A stretch of DNA of 64,000 bases from Bacillota bacterium (GCA_023433505.1 JAEZCO010000042.1:1-64000); one strand, 5' to 3'; counted from the first letter of the stretch, positions 41,817 through 51,148 are shown. The notes: a model not told the origin generated them from the sequence alone. A program made the numbers and translations.

Positions 41817-42900
41817 TTTTACCGGCCCTCCTTAGCTTCTTAATGATCCTCGGGATTCCCGTGGAGCCGATTACAAATAAAACTGCAATAGCCTGGATGA
41901 TATATACGAAAGATACCGGAACGCCTGTTGATATCTGCATGCTGCTCGCTCCATTCCTTAAGGCTCCGAAAAAGAAGGCTGACAGCAGCACCCATATGGG
42001 ATGCAGGTCCACCAGCAAAGCAACGGCGATGGCATCATAACCGTATCCCGGGGAGAAATTTTCTATTAGCCTTCCGTGTACGCCGGTGATTTCCACGGCT
42101 CCGGCGATACCTGCCACACATCCCGAGATTACCATGCTCAAGGCCATCATCCTTTTTGCGTCAATCCCTCCGTACTGGCCCGCCCTTGCATTCAGACCCA
42201 CGGTCCTCAGCTTGAAGCCGAAGGTTGTCCTGAATAGAACAAAATATATCACCACGCTGGCTGCCAGCAAAATCAAAATCCCTATATGCAGCTTTGTGCC
42301 GGGGACGATATAAGGAAGCCGCGCGCTGTCCAGAAGAGGCGCCGACTGGGGATAGTACTGCTCCTTCATTTTCATGGGGCCCTGGACCAGGAATCCCACA
42401 AACAGGATGGCAATATAATTCAACAGCATTGTGATGACCATTTCGTTATAATTCTTATATGCCTTGGCCACTCCGGGAAGAAAAGCCATGAGTCCCCCGG
42501 CCAGCGCAGCGGCTAGAAAAGTCAGCAGTATATGCAGTACGGGATTTAATCCGGCAAATTGCGTGCCCACCAGTGTCGCCGCAATTGCCGCCATCTGTAT
42601 CTGCCCCTCGCACCCGACATTGAAGATACCGGACCGGTAGGAGATGATAACCGCCAGGCCGGCAAGGCCCAGGGGCACCGTTTTTATGATACTGGAAGCG
42701 AAATTATCCATACTGCCGAAAGCACCGTCCAGTAAAGCGCCGTATGCGGCAATGGGATTCACTCCTTTCGCAATAATGACGATTGAACCCACCAACGCTC
42801 CTACGAGGATTCCGATTAACGGCAATATGCTTTTAAATATTTTCCCGGAGTCGATTTTTATATTAAGGGCTCCCCCTCCGACGATCTTCTTTGTTTCCAA
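41809..42900 (-). CDS. BMP-type nucleoside ABC transporter permease 1
   Basis: 363 residues. After a cytoplasmic N-terminus there are about ten helices, with YRSGIFNVGCEGQIQMAAIA and VGLNARAGQYGGIDAKRMMA matching the NupP/YufP family. It lies 119 bases downstream of the ATPase gene and overlaps the second permease by 8 bases. Together with the ATPase and BMP lipoprotein it forms a complete importer. Confidence 0.9.
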   Translation of the reverse strand: METKKIVGGGALNIKIDSGKIFKSILPLIGILVGALVGSIVIIAKGVNPIAAYGALLDGAFGSMDNFASSIIKTVPLGLAGLAVIISYRSGIFNVGCEGQIQMAAIAATLVGTQFAGLNPVLHILLTFLAAALAGGLMAFLPGVAKAYKNYNEMVITMLLNYIAILFVGFLVQGPMKMKEQYYPQSAPLLDSARLPYIVPGTKLHIGILILLAASVVIYFVLFRTTFGFKLRTVGLNARAGQYGGIDAKRMMALSMVISGCVAGIAGAVEITGVHGRLIENFSPGYGYDAIAVALLVDLHPIWVLLSAFFFGALRNGASSMQISTGVPVSFVYIIQAIAVLFVIGSTGIPRIIKKLRRAGKNV

Positions 42901-43019
42901 GCTATCTCCCCCTATAATTGTAAAGCCTCGATGAAAATATAACTTCCGCAGTCATTTTCTCAAACCCGGATCACAATTGCCGGCTTTGCAGAAAACTGGA
43001 AGGAATATTTCCTGTGCTC

Positions 43020-44534
43020 CTAATTGACCTTCCTGACTCCTGCCATCATCAATCCGATTTCCTCCACGGAAACTTCCCCGTTATTGACAATCCCCATAAA
43101 CCTGCCCTCGTGAATGATGGCTATCCGGTCCGACAAAGCCAGTATTTCGTCCAGCTCCGTTGAAACAAGAAAAACCGCCGAGCCCTTGTCTCTTTGCTCA
43201 AGAATCTGCTTCCTGACAAACTCGGTGGCGCCGATATCCAGTCCCCGGGTGGGCTGCACCGCTACCAGGATTTCCGGGTTCCTGTCGATTTCACGGGCTA
43301 GGATCACCTTCTGCTGGTTTCCGCCCGACAGCGTATTCAACACCACATCCGAGCCGGCAGCCTTGATATTGAACTTTTGAATCATGGCATCGGCATGCTC
43401 CTTGATGATCTGCCGGTTGAGGATTCCAAACCTTGAAAAGGGGCCGTCGCAAAATCTCTGGAGTATCAGATTCTCCCGGATGTTGAATTCCATGATCAGA
43501 CCTGTAAGCTGCCTGTCCTGAGGAATATGGGATACATTTTTTTCTATAAAGCACCGGGTGTTATGGCTCTTTACTTCTTCCCCATTCACCAGTATTTTCC
43601 CGCTGGAATAGTTCGATAACCCTGTGATAACCTCGCTTAATTCGATCTGTCCGTTCCCGTCTACACCTGCGATGCCAAGGATTTCTCCCTTCCGGAGCTC
43701 AAAGCTGACACCGTCGACCACATTTTTGCCGTGTTTGTTTTTTACAACCAGGTCCTTCACGGTCAAAGCCACTTCTTTCGGCCGGCAGGGTTCTTTCCCA
43801 TAACACAGCATGACTTCACGCCCGACCATCATTTTTGCCATTTCCTTGGGATTGGTTTCAGCCACGGCCACATTGCCGATGACCTTCCCATCCCGGAGTA
43901 CCGTGACGGTATCGCAAACCTCCATGACCTCTTCCAATTTATGTACGATCATAAATATGGACTTGCCCTCCTCCGCCAGCTGCCTGACCACCTTGAACAG
44001 CTCCTGCACCTCCTGCGGAGTCAGTACCGCGGTAGCTTCATCCAATATCAGAATGCCTGCGTTTCTATAGAGCACCTTAAGTATTTCCACACGCTGCTGG
44101 ATACCGACGGGCAGGTCCTTGATATACGCCTTCGGATCAAGGTTGAATTGATATCTGTCGGAAAGCTCCCTGATTTCCTTCTCCGCCCTCTTTAAATCCA
44201 GCATGGGCTCTCTTTTTGACTTCAGCCCCAGAATGATATTTTCAGTCACCGTTAGCTGGGGTATCAGCATAAAATGCTGGTGCACCATACCAATCCCCAG
44301 CTTGATGGCATCTTCGCTGCTTCTTATCTTGACCTTGTTTCCATTGATGTAAATGCTTCCTCCCTCCGGCTGGTACATCCCGTATAGGCAATTCATCAAG
44401 GTGGACTTACCCGCGCCGTTTTCCCCCAGCAGAGCATGGATTTCACCTTTTTTCAGCTCTATTGTCACATTTTCATTGGCTGTGACACGGGGGAATTTCT
44501 TTGTGATGTTTTCCATTTTTAAAGCAACTGCCAT
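43020..44534 (-). CDS. BMP-type nucleoside ABC transporter ATPase (tandem domains)
   Basis: 504 residues with two ABC domains. The first has Walker A GENGAGKST, signature LPVGIQQRVEILK and Walker B ILILDEATAVLTP. The second has a degenerate Walker A GVDGNGQIEL but an intact signature LSGGNQQKVILARE. One canonical and one degenerate site is normal in the NupO/MglA/RbsA group. It energises the two permeases downstream. It lies about 260 bases after the BMP lipoprotein gene, with a strong hairpin between them. Confidence 0.93.
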   Translation of the reverse strand: MAVALKMENITKKFPRVTANENVTIELKKGEIHALLGENGAGKSTLMNCLYGMYQPEGGSIYINGNKVKIRSSEDAIKLGIGMVHQHFMLIPQLTVTENIILGLKSKREPMLDLKRAEKEIRELSDRYQFNLDPKAYIKDLPVGIQQRVEILKVLYRNAGILILDEATAVLTPQEVQELFKVVRQLAEEGKSIFMIVHKLEEVMEVCDTVTVLRDGKVIGNVAVAETNPKEMAKMMVGREVMLCYGKEPCRPKEVALTVKDLVVKNKHGKNVVDGVSFELRKGEILGIAGVDGNGQIELSEVITGLSNYSSGKILVNGEEVKSHNTRCFIEKNVSHIPQDRQLTGLIMEFNIRENLILQRFCDGPFSRFGILNRQIIKEHADAMIQKFNIKAAGSDVVLNTLSGGNQQKVILAREIDRNPEILVAVQPTRGLDIGATEFVRKQILEQRDKGSAVFLVSTELDEILALSDRIAIIHEGRFMGIVNNGEVSVEEIGLMMAGVRKVN

Positions 44535-44637
44535 AATTCAACCTCCATGTCCCGGATTGCAAATAACCAGCATCCGGGGAACGTTTGAGCGCCGCACAAT
44601 CCCGTAGCACCGGCCCTTTGACAAGCGCCGCCAATAT

Positions 44638-44673
44638 AAAATTCAGGTTACAGCTGGCTGTAACCTGAATTTT
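44638..44673. terminator. intra-operon hairpin terminator after the BMP lipoprotein gene
   Basis: AAAATTCAGGTTACAG and its exact 16-base complement enclose a 4-base loop. On the minus strand TTTTATATT follows, and T residues also follow on the plus strand. Lying between the binding-protein gene and the ATPase gene, it should make the binding protein more abundant than the membrane components. A second imperfect hairpin (about 44722-44770) sits between it and the stop codon and may stabilise the mRNA end. Confidence 0.85.
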
Positions 44674-44795
44674 TACGGCCGGATTTATAATTGTGCTGTA
44701 GCAAAGAAACATTTTTGATGCACCTTCCAGGAATATCGCAAATGTATAAATGGGCTATTCCTGGGAAGGTCAATTCAAAGTTTTCCGCTGTAGCA

Positions 44796-45830
44796 TTAGT
44801 TGATTTTCTTCAGGACCAGCGTACCGCTCTTTATATCCTCCTGATCCTTCAGCGCCTGCTCTTTCACTGCAGCATCAACTGTTGGGGAGAAGGTGCCGAG
44901 AAACTCTATTCCTTCTTCAACGCCATACACCTTATGTTCTGCGACAAATTTGCCCTCCAGGATGTTCTGCCCGACGCCGTCAATAATCGTAGAAACGGAC
45001 TGGACACCGGAAGTCAGGACTATGTCAGGCGCCAATGTATTCAAGTCTCCCGACCAGCCGATGAATTTTATCCCTTTTTCCTGACAAGCCTGTATTGCTC
45101 CTGCGTCACAAGCATCCCCTATGCCGATGATGACATCCACACCTGTGTTGATCTGTGCAAGCGCCGCTTCCTTCCCTTTGTTTATATCCACCCAGCTTCC
45201 GGTATACGCAACGGTAACGCTGACCGCCGGATTGACTTTGGGAGCCTGCTCCTTGATGGTATCCACCTCCGCTTGAATGGTGGGAATTTCCTGCGCACCC
45301 ACAAAGCCTATTTTATTGCTTTTGGTCGTTCTTGCCGCAACTCCCGCGAGTATGTAGCTCAGCTGTCCAAGCCTGAATTCTCCTGAAGCCAGGTTGGTCC
45401 CGTTTGTTGAAGCTCCGCCGATCTGCAGGAACCTGACATCGGAAAAATCCTTTGCAACGGCTGTTAATGCGTCTCCGTACTCAAAGCCGTGACCGATGAT
45501 AAGATTGAAACCTTTTTTTGCGTAGTCGCGCAGGATGGATTCCTGGTCCGCCTGGGTCACATTCTCCGTATAAGCTGTTTCATAGCCTTTCTCCTTCAGT
45601 TTCATCAATCCGTTGTAGGCATCCGTATTCCAGCCGCCGTCATTAATAGGCCCGGATAAGAGCAGGGCGGCTTTCAGCGCCGGTTTTGCCGCAGTAGTAG
45701 CCGCAGGCGCCGTAGTTTCCACTGGTTTTGAAGCGCTGCAGGCTGCAAAAACTGTTGCCAGCATAACGGCGATAACAATAAAGCTTAAACCTCTTTTGAT
45801 TTTTATTGACATGATGATGTCCTCCCTCAC
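44796..45830 (-). CDS. BMP-family nucleoside-binding lipoprotein
   Basis: 344 residues. The signal ends in the lipobox VFAACS and is followed by an Ala/Thr-rich linker. SGPINDGGWNTDAYNGLMKL near residue 58-77 carries the DxGWN motif of Bmp/PnrA/NupN proteins; GHGFEYGDALTAVAKDF, VGAQEIPTIQAEVDT and DVIIGIGDACDAGAI also match. These proteins bind purine or other nucleosides or related heterocycles. ATG is preceded by GAGGGAGG. It is the first gene of the transporter unit and has a candidate structured RNA directly upstream. Confidence 0.92.
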   Translation of the reverse strand: MREDIIMSIKIKRGLSFIVIAVMLATVFAACSASKPVETTAPAATTAAKPALKAALLLSGPINDGGWNTDAYNGLMKLKEKGYETAYTENVTQADQESILRDYAKKGFNLIIGHGFEYGDALTAVAKDFSDVRFLQIGGASTNGTNLASGEFRLGQLSYILAGVAARTTKSNKIGFVGAQEIPTIQAEVDTIKEQAPKVNPAVSVTVAYTGSWVDINKGKEAALAQINTGVDVIIGIGDACDAGAIQACQEKGIKFIGWSGDLNTLAPDIVLTSGVQSVSTIIDGVGQNILEGKFVAEHKVYGVEEGIEFLGTFSPTVDAAVKEQALKDQEDIKSGTLVLKKIN

Positions 45831-45884
45831 GTTTAAAATAATTTTAATTGAACGCTAACTTGCCACTATTGGTACGTAACCCTC

Positions 45885-46248
45885 GGACGATTGCAAAAAG
45901 CTTCCCATCTCCCTTCGGAAAATAAATTGATGAGTCCACCTCCCGCCGGTTTTACCTGAGGCGGCAATAGATGCCTAAGCCACGGCAAAACGGCATGGTC
46001 AACTTTATTGATATAGCTGCATGGGTATATCTTTTGAAAGCGGTAACTGTCAGCCTCAACTTTGAAAGGGCTGATAAAGAAATATGGGATACAGGCACTC
46101 GCACCCTTGGAGAGTACCGGCTTTGATATAGCAAACCTGGATATATCCTTCCGGTAATTGGGATGCCTGCATTTTGGATTTAGGCGGCAGTATTAAAAAT
46201 CACAATGTTTATTACAGTTAATGTTTTTTAATACTATTAAACTAAATT
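45885..46248 (-). ncRNA. candidate structured RNA or leader upstream of the BMP transporter
   Basis: A ~360-base stretch without a convincing gene begins just after a consensus promoter and can fold well. On the minus strand ATGCAGGCA pairs with TGCCTGTAT; inside it ACCGG pairs with CCGGT and GGATATATCC is self-complementary. Further on TCAGCC pairs with GGCTGA and CCGCCTC pairs with GAGGTGG. Near 45893-45935, CTCATC can pair with GATGGG followed by AAGCTTTTTGC, a possible terminator. It may be a stand-alone RNA or a riboswitch leader of the nucleoside importer. I do not recognise a known riboswitch; an Infernal search including the raiA motif would be decisive. A 60-codon frame inside it (45952-46134) is probably not translated. 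Confidence 0.45.
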
Positions 46249-46254
46249 AGTTAA

Positions 46255-46283
46255 ATTGTACACCCTTTCCCTATCCGTGTCAA
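46255..46283 (-). promoter_or_regulatory. consensus promoter upstream of the candidate RNA
   Basis: On the minus strand TTGACA (46278-46283), exactly 17 bases, TACAAT (46255-46260). It starts transcription near 46247, directly before the structured region, and could serve both that RNA and the BMP transporter genes. Confidence 0.8.
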
Positions 46284-46301
46284 ACACTAAATGTATAAAT
46301 T

Positions 46302-46637
46302 TCATTCAATCTCACCCGTACTCCCGCCATTTTGCGTGTTGACCCGCATGCCGTCTCTGACCGGCGTTACGCAGGTGCGCACATTGGGGACGCCGTCCAC
46401 CTCCATGACGCAGTCGGTGCATTGTCCTATCCCGCAGAAAAGTCCCCGCGGTTCCTTTCTTTTGGAGGAATAACGGAATTTTTTGATCCCGTTTGCCAGA
46501 AGCGCCGCCGCAATGGGCTCGCCCTCCAGAGCCATCAGCTTTCTGCCGTCGAAGGTGATGGTTACCTGCTTTGCTTCCGGTTCTTCCAGTTGTCCTAAAA
46601 CCGGATGTTCTTTTACTCTCATTCCAAACTCATCCAT
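46302..46637 (-). CDS. 2Fe-2S subunit of HcnABC/opine-oxidase-like dehydrogenase
   Basis: 111 residues. FCGIGQCTDCVM and a later RTCVTPVRDG supply four cysteines of a plant-type 2Fe-2S cluster, as in the small A subunit of hydrogen cyanide synthase, octopine/nopaline oxidase and D-hydroxyproline dehydrogenase. It passes electrons between flavin subunits. AGGA precedes ATG 46637. It is the last gene of the dehydrogenase operon and lies 15 bases after the BFD gene. Confidence 0.87.
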   Translation of the reverse strand: MDEFGMRVKEHPVLGQLEEPEAKQVTITFDGRKLMALEGEPIAAALLANGIKKFRYSSKRKEPRGLFCGIGQCTDCVMEVDGVPNVRTCVTPVRDGMRVNTQNGGSTGEIE

Positions 46638-46652
46638 TTCTTCCTCACCACC

Positions 46653-46916
46653 TCACGCCTTATCCGACAGGTCTCCCAGCTTCAAGGACAATACCGGGGA
46701 ACGGGTCTTCGGCAAATCCTCCTCCCGGACGTCAATACCATGCCGGGCTAATATGCCGATAACCAGCCGCTGGCATGTCCGGCCCTGGCACAAGCCCATA
46801 CCGGCCCTGGTAAATTTCCTGATTTCACTTAAAGAAGTCAAGCCGTTGGCTATGGCTTCCTCAATCTTCCCCAGGGTTATCTCCTCGCAGCGGCAAATCA
46901 AAATATCCTTATCCAT
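46653..46916 (-). CDS. BFD-like 2Fe-2S protein
   Basis: 87 residues with ICRCEEIT near the N-terminus and GLCQGRTCQRLV about 35 residues later, the four-cysteine pattern of bacterioferritin-associated-ferredoxin-like domains. In HcnB-type subunits this domain is normally the C-terminus of the FAD protein; here it is a separate gene. Its ATG directly follows the TAG of the FAD gene, with no spacer, so translation is almost certainly coupled. Confidence 0.88.
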   Translation of the reverse strand: MDKDILICRCEEITLGKIEEAIANGLTSLSEIRKFTRAGMGLCQGRTCQRLVIGILARHGIDVREEDLPKTRSPVLSLKLGDLSDKA

Positions 46917-48440
46917 CTACATCACCGGTACCTTTCCGGGATTTATGCCCCTGACCTCCATCACCTTTTCCCTGGGCACACAAATCCTTATCACTGCCGT
47001 CCTGTCTTTATGCCGCCGGACCTCTAAAACACGGGCGGGACATACAAAAACTCCATTCCTGTCTACGGCCTCGACCTCGCTGCCCTTTACCGGCAGCGGA
47101 TGATACTCGTAGGCAAAGGCAAAGCTTGCCTCCGTCTCATTGTAGCCGTGATCTGCAACAAAGCAGGCCAGTCCAGGGCAAGCCGCAACACAGCTGCAGC
47201 AGCCGCTGCACAGCTCCTGGCTTACAACGGGCGTACTGCGGATACAGCTTCCGATTTTGATGGCACCCGTTGGGCAGGCCGCTTCACACGGATTGCAGGG
47301 TATTTGCTGCGTGCAGTCCAGCATCACCTGAACCGAAGACTTTTTGCTCCCGCCAGGTCTTCCGGCTTTCCGCTCCAAAGCGGGCTCCGGGATTAAGTCC
47401 CTTTCATTTCTTAGGGCGGCAAGGTTTTTCAGGGCTGCGTCCCTTACTTCGGACACCTCTTTTTCCGAGGCTTTCCCCAGATAGACGCTTGAAGATAATC
47501 CCGCGATTTTCCCTTCCTCGATGGCGATGGAAGCCTCTTCAATGCCTGCCAGATCTCCGGCTGCGAACAGTCCCGCCACACTTGTCCCCATGTGCCTGTC
47601 ACACCGGAGTACATATCCTCCCTTTTCCCTGGAGTATTCAATTTCAGCCCCCATAAGCCTTGCCAATTGGTACAGGGGCGACAATCCCACCGCAAGGCAA
47701 ACCGTATCCACCTTTAACTCCCGGGCAGTTCCCGCAGCAGGGTTAAAGCTGCTGTCGACCTCCGCAATGGTTGCGGTCTCAACACACCCATTCCCTTCTG
47801 CCTTGACTATGGTGTGGCTCAGCAAGATGGGGACCCCCGCTCTCTTAAGCTTGTTTGCATGCACCTCATACCCTCCGACCCTCGGGAGGGCTTCAATAAG
47901 CGCCGCAACCTCCATTCCCGCCTGGAGCATCTGGTATGCCACGATGAGGCCTACATTTCCCGCCCCCACCATCAGCAGCCTTTTACCGGGCAAAACCCGG
48001 TGGAGGTTGACCATGGTCTGAGCGGCCCCTGCGGTGATGACTCCTGGAAGGGTCCAACCCGGAAATGCAAGTGAATTTTCCGAGGCGCCGGTGGCTAAAA
48101 TCACCGCCCCGGCTTTAATGAAATAGGATTTTCCCTGGCGGATGCACCCTGCGACAAATGCTCCTTCCTTATTTACCGCCGTATAAACTCTCGTGCCAAG
48201 GCTTACCGTACAGCCGGACTTCTCCGCCTCGGAAAGCAGTTCCCTTCCGATTGCCATTCCCCGCCTGCCGGCATAATGCTCCTTTGAGCCGAAAAATTTA
48301 TGGGTCTGCTTCATCAGCTGTCCTCCGGGAAACAGATTGTCATCCACCAAAATAGTATTTGCACCATACCTGCGTGCGGCGATTGCGGCGGACAGTCCTG
48401 CCGGACCCGCGCCCACAATCAGCAAGTCATATGTATCCAC
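46917..48440 (-). CDS. FAD/NAD(P) oxidoreductase with 4Fe-4S domain (HcnB-like)
   Basis: About 507 residues. LLIVGAGPAGLSAAIAARRYG binds FAD (split LLIVGAGPAG, LSAAIAARRYG) and LLMVGAGNVGLIVAYQML is the second dinucleotide fold. C-terminal CTQQIPCNPCEAACPTGAI and CSGCCSCVAACPG add 4Fe-4S clusters. This is the large subunit of an HcnAB/opine-oxidase-like enzyme, with ferredoxin clusters where a BFD domain is usual. GTG 48440 is chosen because GGAGG lies 7 bases upstream; a TTG at 48470 is an alternative, which would overlap the amidohydrolase gene. Confidence 0.87.
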   Translation of the reverse strand: MDTYDLLIVGAGPAGLSAAIAARRYGANTILVDDNLFPGGQLMKQTHKFFGSKEHYAGRRGMAIGRELLSEAEKSGCTVSLGTRVYTAVNKEGAFVAGCIRQGKSYFIKAGAVILATGASENSLAFPGWTLPGVITAGAAQTMVNLHRVLPGKRLLMVGAGNVGLIVAYQMLQAGMEVAALIEALPRVGGYEVHANKLKRAGVPILLSHTIVKAEGNGCVETATIAEVDSSFNPAAGTARELKVDTVCLAVGLSPLYQLARLMGAEIEYSREKGGYVLRCDRHMGTSVAGLFAAGDLAGIEEASIAIEEGKIAGLSSSVYLGKASEKEVSEVRDAALKNLAALRNERDLIPEPALERKAGRPGGSKKSSVQVMLDCTQQIPCNPCEAACPTGAIKIGSCIRSTPVVSQELCSGCCSCVAACPGLACFVADHGYNETEASFAFAYEYHPLPVKGSEVEAVDRNGVFVCPARVLEVRRHKDRTAVIRICVPREKVMEVRGINPGKVPVM

Positions 48441-48456
48441 GTCCCAACCTCCGGCG

Positions 48457-49863
48457 TTATTCCCGCTCAACTGGTTTCACCTCTTGTCCCCATTGTGTGT
48501 TTCCCAGTCCGGTATTTTTAATCAATCTTTCCGCAATCTTCTGCGTCATGTAAAGAATTTTCTCTTCATCCACGTTAGTAAATTTTCCGTTTTCCATCAC
48601 TACTTTTCCGTCAATGACGCTGGTTTCAATATTCGCCTGCCCGGAGGAATAAACGATGGAAGAAATCGGGTCCAGTACCGGAACTGATCTGGCATTCACA
48701 GGATTATAGATGAAAAGGTCCGCCTTTTTCCCTGCCTCCAGGGCTCCGATGTCCATCTCCAGCCCCAGGGTCCTGGCGCCCCCCAGGGTTGCCATTTCAA
48801 CAACCTGGGAGGCTGTGACGGCGGCGGCATTCCTGGTAAAAACCTTGTGCTGCAGTGCCGTTGTTTTCAGCACCTCCAGCATATCCTGGGTGTCGTTGCT
48901 GGCAGCCCCGTCAAAGGCCAGGCTGACAACGACGCCCGCTTCCAGGAATTTGGGGACAGGCGCGATCCCCGAAGCCAGGATCATGTTTGACACTGGGTTA
49001 TGTGAAACCTTCACGTCATATTTTTTAAACACGGCAATATCTTCATCCGTCATATGTACACAGTGAACGGCAATGAAGTCGGGGCCGAGAACCCCCATCT
49101 TCTCCAGGAAAGGGACGGTTTTCATCCCTTTGGCCTCCGTCGTATAAGCATTGTCATCCTCCGTCTCCACCAGATGCATGGTAATAGGTATCCCCAGCTT
49201 ATCCGCCAATTTTCTTGCATTGACAAAGCCTTCATCCGAAAGATCCCATACGATGCCCGGCGCTATGGCAAAACCGATGCGGGTATGGCCTTTGTATTCT
49301 CTGACCAGCCTTTCCACGTCCTGAAAAAACATTTCTTCCGTTTCATTGTGTGAACAGGCATAGCTGGAGGGAAACTTATCCGTCTTTGTATGCCCCCGGC
49401 CCAGAACACCCCTTATCCCGACCTCATCAAAAGCTTTGAGGACGGAGCTGTCAAGCTCCTCCTGCCCATGACAGTACATATAGTCCAGGACAGTGGTGGT
49501 GCCCGTGCGGATGGCCTCGATGCATCCGGTCAAAGCCGCATAATAGCAGCATTCCCTGTCAATCTTGTAAATTGCTCTGCGTACCGAGCTGTCAAGCCAT
49601 TCAATCAAAGGCTTGTCTCTGCCCAGTCCTTTCAGCAGCACCTGAAACAGATGGGTGTGAGTGCTGATGAATCCTGGAAAAATGTACTTTCCCCTGGCAT
49701 CAATGACCTTGCCGGCTGAGTATTTGGCCTCGATTCCCTCCGACCCGGAAACTTCTAGGATCCGCTCTCCCTTGATTGCAATCCCTGAATTGGGGAGGAT
49801 ATTTCTGCTTTTATCCATTGTTATACTGTATGCGTTTTTTATGATCAAATCTGCCGTCTGCAT
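48457..49863 (-). CDS. metal-dependent amidohydrolase (deaminase/SsnA/TrzN-like)
   Basis: 468 residues of the amidohydrolase superfamily. The metal-binding sequence PGFISTHTHLFQVLLKGLGR, then HLVETEDDNA, HCVHMTDED, SHNPVSNMILASG and the terminal aspartate in AFDGAASND match the subgroup of 5'-methylthioadenosine/guanine/triazine deaminases and SsnA. It probably hydrolyses an amine or amide on a heterocycle. AAGGGGG precedes ATG 49863 by 7 bases. It lies between the HcnC-like and HcnB-like genes, tying deamination to oxidation of the same substrate. Confidence 0.87.
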   Translation of the reverse strand: MQTADLIIKNAYSITMDKSRNILPNSGIAIKGERILEVSGSEGIEAKYSAGKVIDARGKYIFPGFISTHTHLFQVLLKGLGRDKPLIEWLDSSVRRAIYKIDRECCYYAALTGCIEAIRTGTTTVLDYMYCHGQEELDSSVLKAFDEVGIRGVLGRGHTKTDKFPSSYACSHNETEEMFFQDVERLVREYKGHTRIGFAIAPGIVWDLSDEGFVNARKLADKLGIPITMHLVETEDDNAYTTEAKGMKTVPFLEKMGVLGPDFIAVHCVHMTDEDIAVFKKYDVKVSHNPVSNMILASGIAPVPKFLEAGVVVSLAFDGAASNDTQDMLEVLKTTALQHKVFTRNAAAVTASQVVEMATLGGARTLGLEMDIGALEAGKKADLFIYNPVNARSVPVLDPISSIVYSSGQANIETSVIDGKVVMENGKFTNVDEEKILYMTQKIAERLIKNTGLGNTQWGQEVKPVERE

Positions 49864-49900
49864 TTACGAGCCCCCTTCTACCATTGTTGCCGCTTATTTT

Positions 49901-51112
49901 TTATGTTGTTTGCCGTGATGTTAAAAACCGGTTTGGGTTAAACATATCCAAATGAAAAGCTACCTCCCGGTCCTGTGCCAGCCTTGCCACCAGCTCGCCC
50001 ATCAGGGGCGTAAGTATGATAGTGCTCAGATATCCCGCCGAAATAATGATTCTTTCATCGCTGTCCAGCGGCCCCACAAAAGCCCGGTGATCGGGAGTAA
50101 ACGGGACGGGACAAACCCAGGAACGTATGATGGATGCGTTTGCCAGGGCGGGCATGAACCTCACCGCAGCTTCTGCGATCATTTTAAAGCTGTCCTCCGA
50201 CACCCCGTCATAAATGTGGGGCCTTGCAAAGCTTCTTTGCCCAAGGATGACATTTCCGTTTTTCACCTGGTTGATGACAAACTCAAAGCAATCCATGGTT
50301 TTGCCCGGTCCATACCATGCATTTTTGCCGGCAAGGGAGCATACTTCATTTTCCATATCCACCCTTGTGCAGTGCAGTTCTCCAATGATCCCGTTGGCAA
50401 GCCTGGGCAGCGCCTCAGTCACTATCGCCTCTCCATGCACATAGTGAATGGGAAGGTCGATTCCCAATAGGGAAACTACGTCTCTTGTCCATGCCCCTGC
50501 CGCTACAACTATCTTCGATGCTTTGAACAGGGCCTGTTTAGTAGCTATTTCCACATATTTTCCGCTGTTTGAAAACCCTGTGATTTCCGAATCCGGATAC
50601 CAGTGCATGCCGTTTTTGACAGCCCCGCGGTAGTAGCCGTAAAGAAAATTAAAAGGGTTTATCCTTGCCTGCCTGCTGACCACTGCTCCCAGAAATCCCT
50701 GTGTGTTCAAGGCGGGTTCCGCCGCTTTCAATTCCTCAAGCGAAGCCATTCTGTAGTCAAAACCGGCTTCACTGTAAATCTTTATCTGCTCATAGGCCTC
50801 CGGCAGCTCTTCTTCTCCGGACACCAGGCTGATAAGGTCCGCTTCTTCATATTCGATATCACAATCCAATTCCCGGCTCAAGCCCGGAAAGCGCCTCAGG
50901 CTTTCAACCGTCAGTTCCAGACCCTTGCCCGGCTCCGGATCGGATTTGATAACCAATGCGGTATTTGAAACGGAGCAACTGTCTCCAAGCCTTTTTCTCT
51001 CAAGGACGGCCACCTTTGCCCCCTGTTTTGCAAGCTCGTAAGCTGTTGCTATGCCTATCATGCCCGCTCCGATGATTACCACATCATATTTCAAATGCTC
51101 CAAAAATATCAC
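49901..51112 (-). CDS. FAD-dependent amine oxidoreductase (HcnC/DAO-like)
   Basis: 403 residues. YDVVIIGAGMIGIATAYELAKQ is the FAD-binding Rossmann fold, and the protein follows the D-amino-acid-oxidase/glycine-oxidase family with RINPFNFLYGYYRGA, VVAAGAWTRDVVSLLG and the ending SAGYLSTIILTPLMGELVA. It resembles the HcnC/OoxB subunit that oxidises a secondary amine. The GTG at 51112 is uncertain, since GAGGGC abuts it; an internal TTG is possible. It is the first gene of the dehydrogenase operon, with an attenuator-like leader upstream. Confidence 0.86.
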   Translation of the reverse strand: MIFLEHLKYDVVIIGAGMIGIATAYELAKQGAKVAVLERKRLGDSCSVSNTALVIKSDPEPGKGLELTVESLRRFPGLSRELDCDIEYEEADLISLVSGEEELPEAYEQIKIYSEAGFDYRMASLEELKAAEPALNTQGFLGAVVSRQARINPFNFLYGYYRGAVKNGMHWYPDSEITGFSNSGKYVEIATKQALFKASKIVVAAGAWTRDVVSLLGIDLPIHYVHGEAIVTEALPRLANGIIGELHCTRVDMENEVCSLAGKNAWYGPGKTMDCFEFVINQVKNGNVILGQRSFARPHIYDGVSEDSFKMIAEAAVRFMPALANASIIRSWVCPVPFTPDHRAFVGPLDSDERIIISAGYLSTIILTPLMGELVARLAQDREVAFHLDMFNPNRFLTSRQTT

Positions 51113-51148
51113 GCCCTCAAAAATAAACTGGTTAACCCTCCGAATAAT

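Noticed and set aside
45952..46134. 60-codon frame inside the candidate RNA
   Set aside because: No ribosome-binding site and it overlaps the predicted stems; treated as non-coding.
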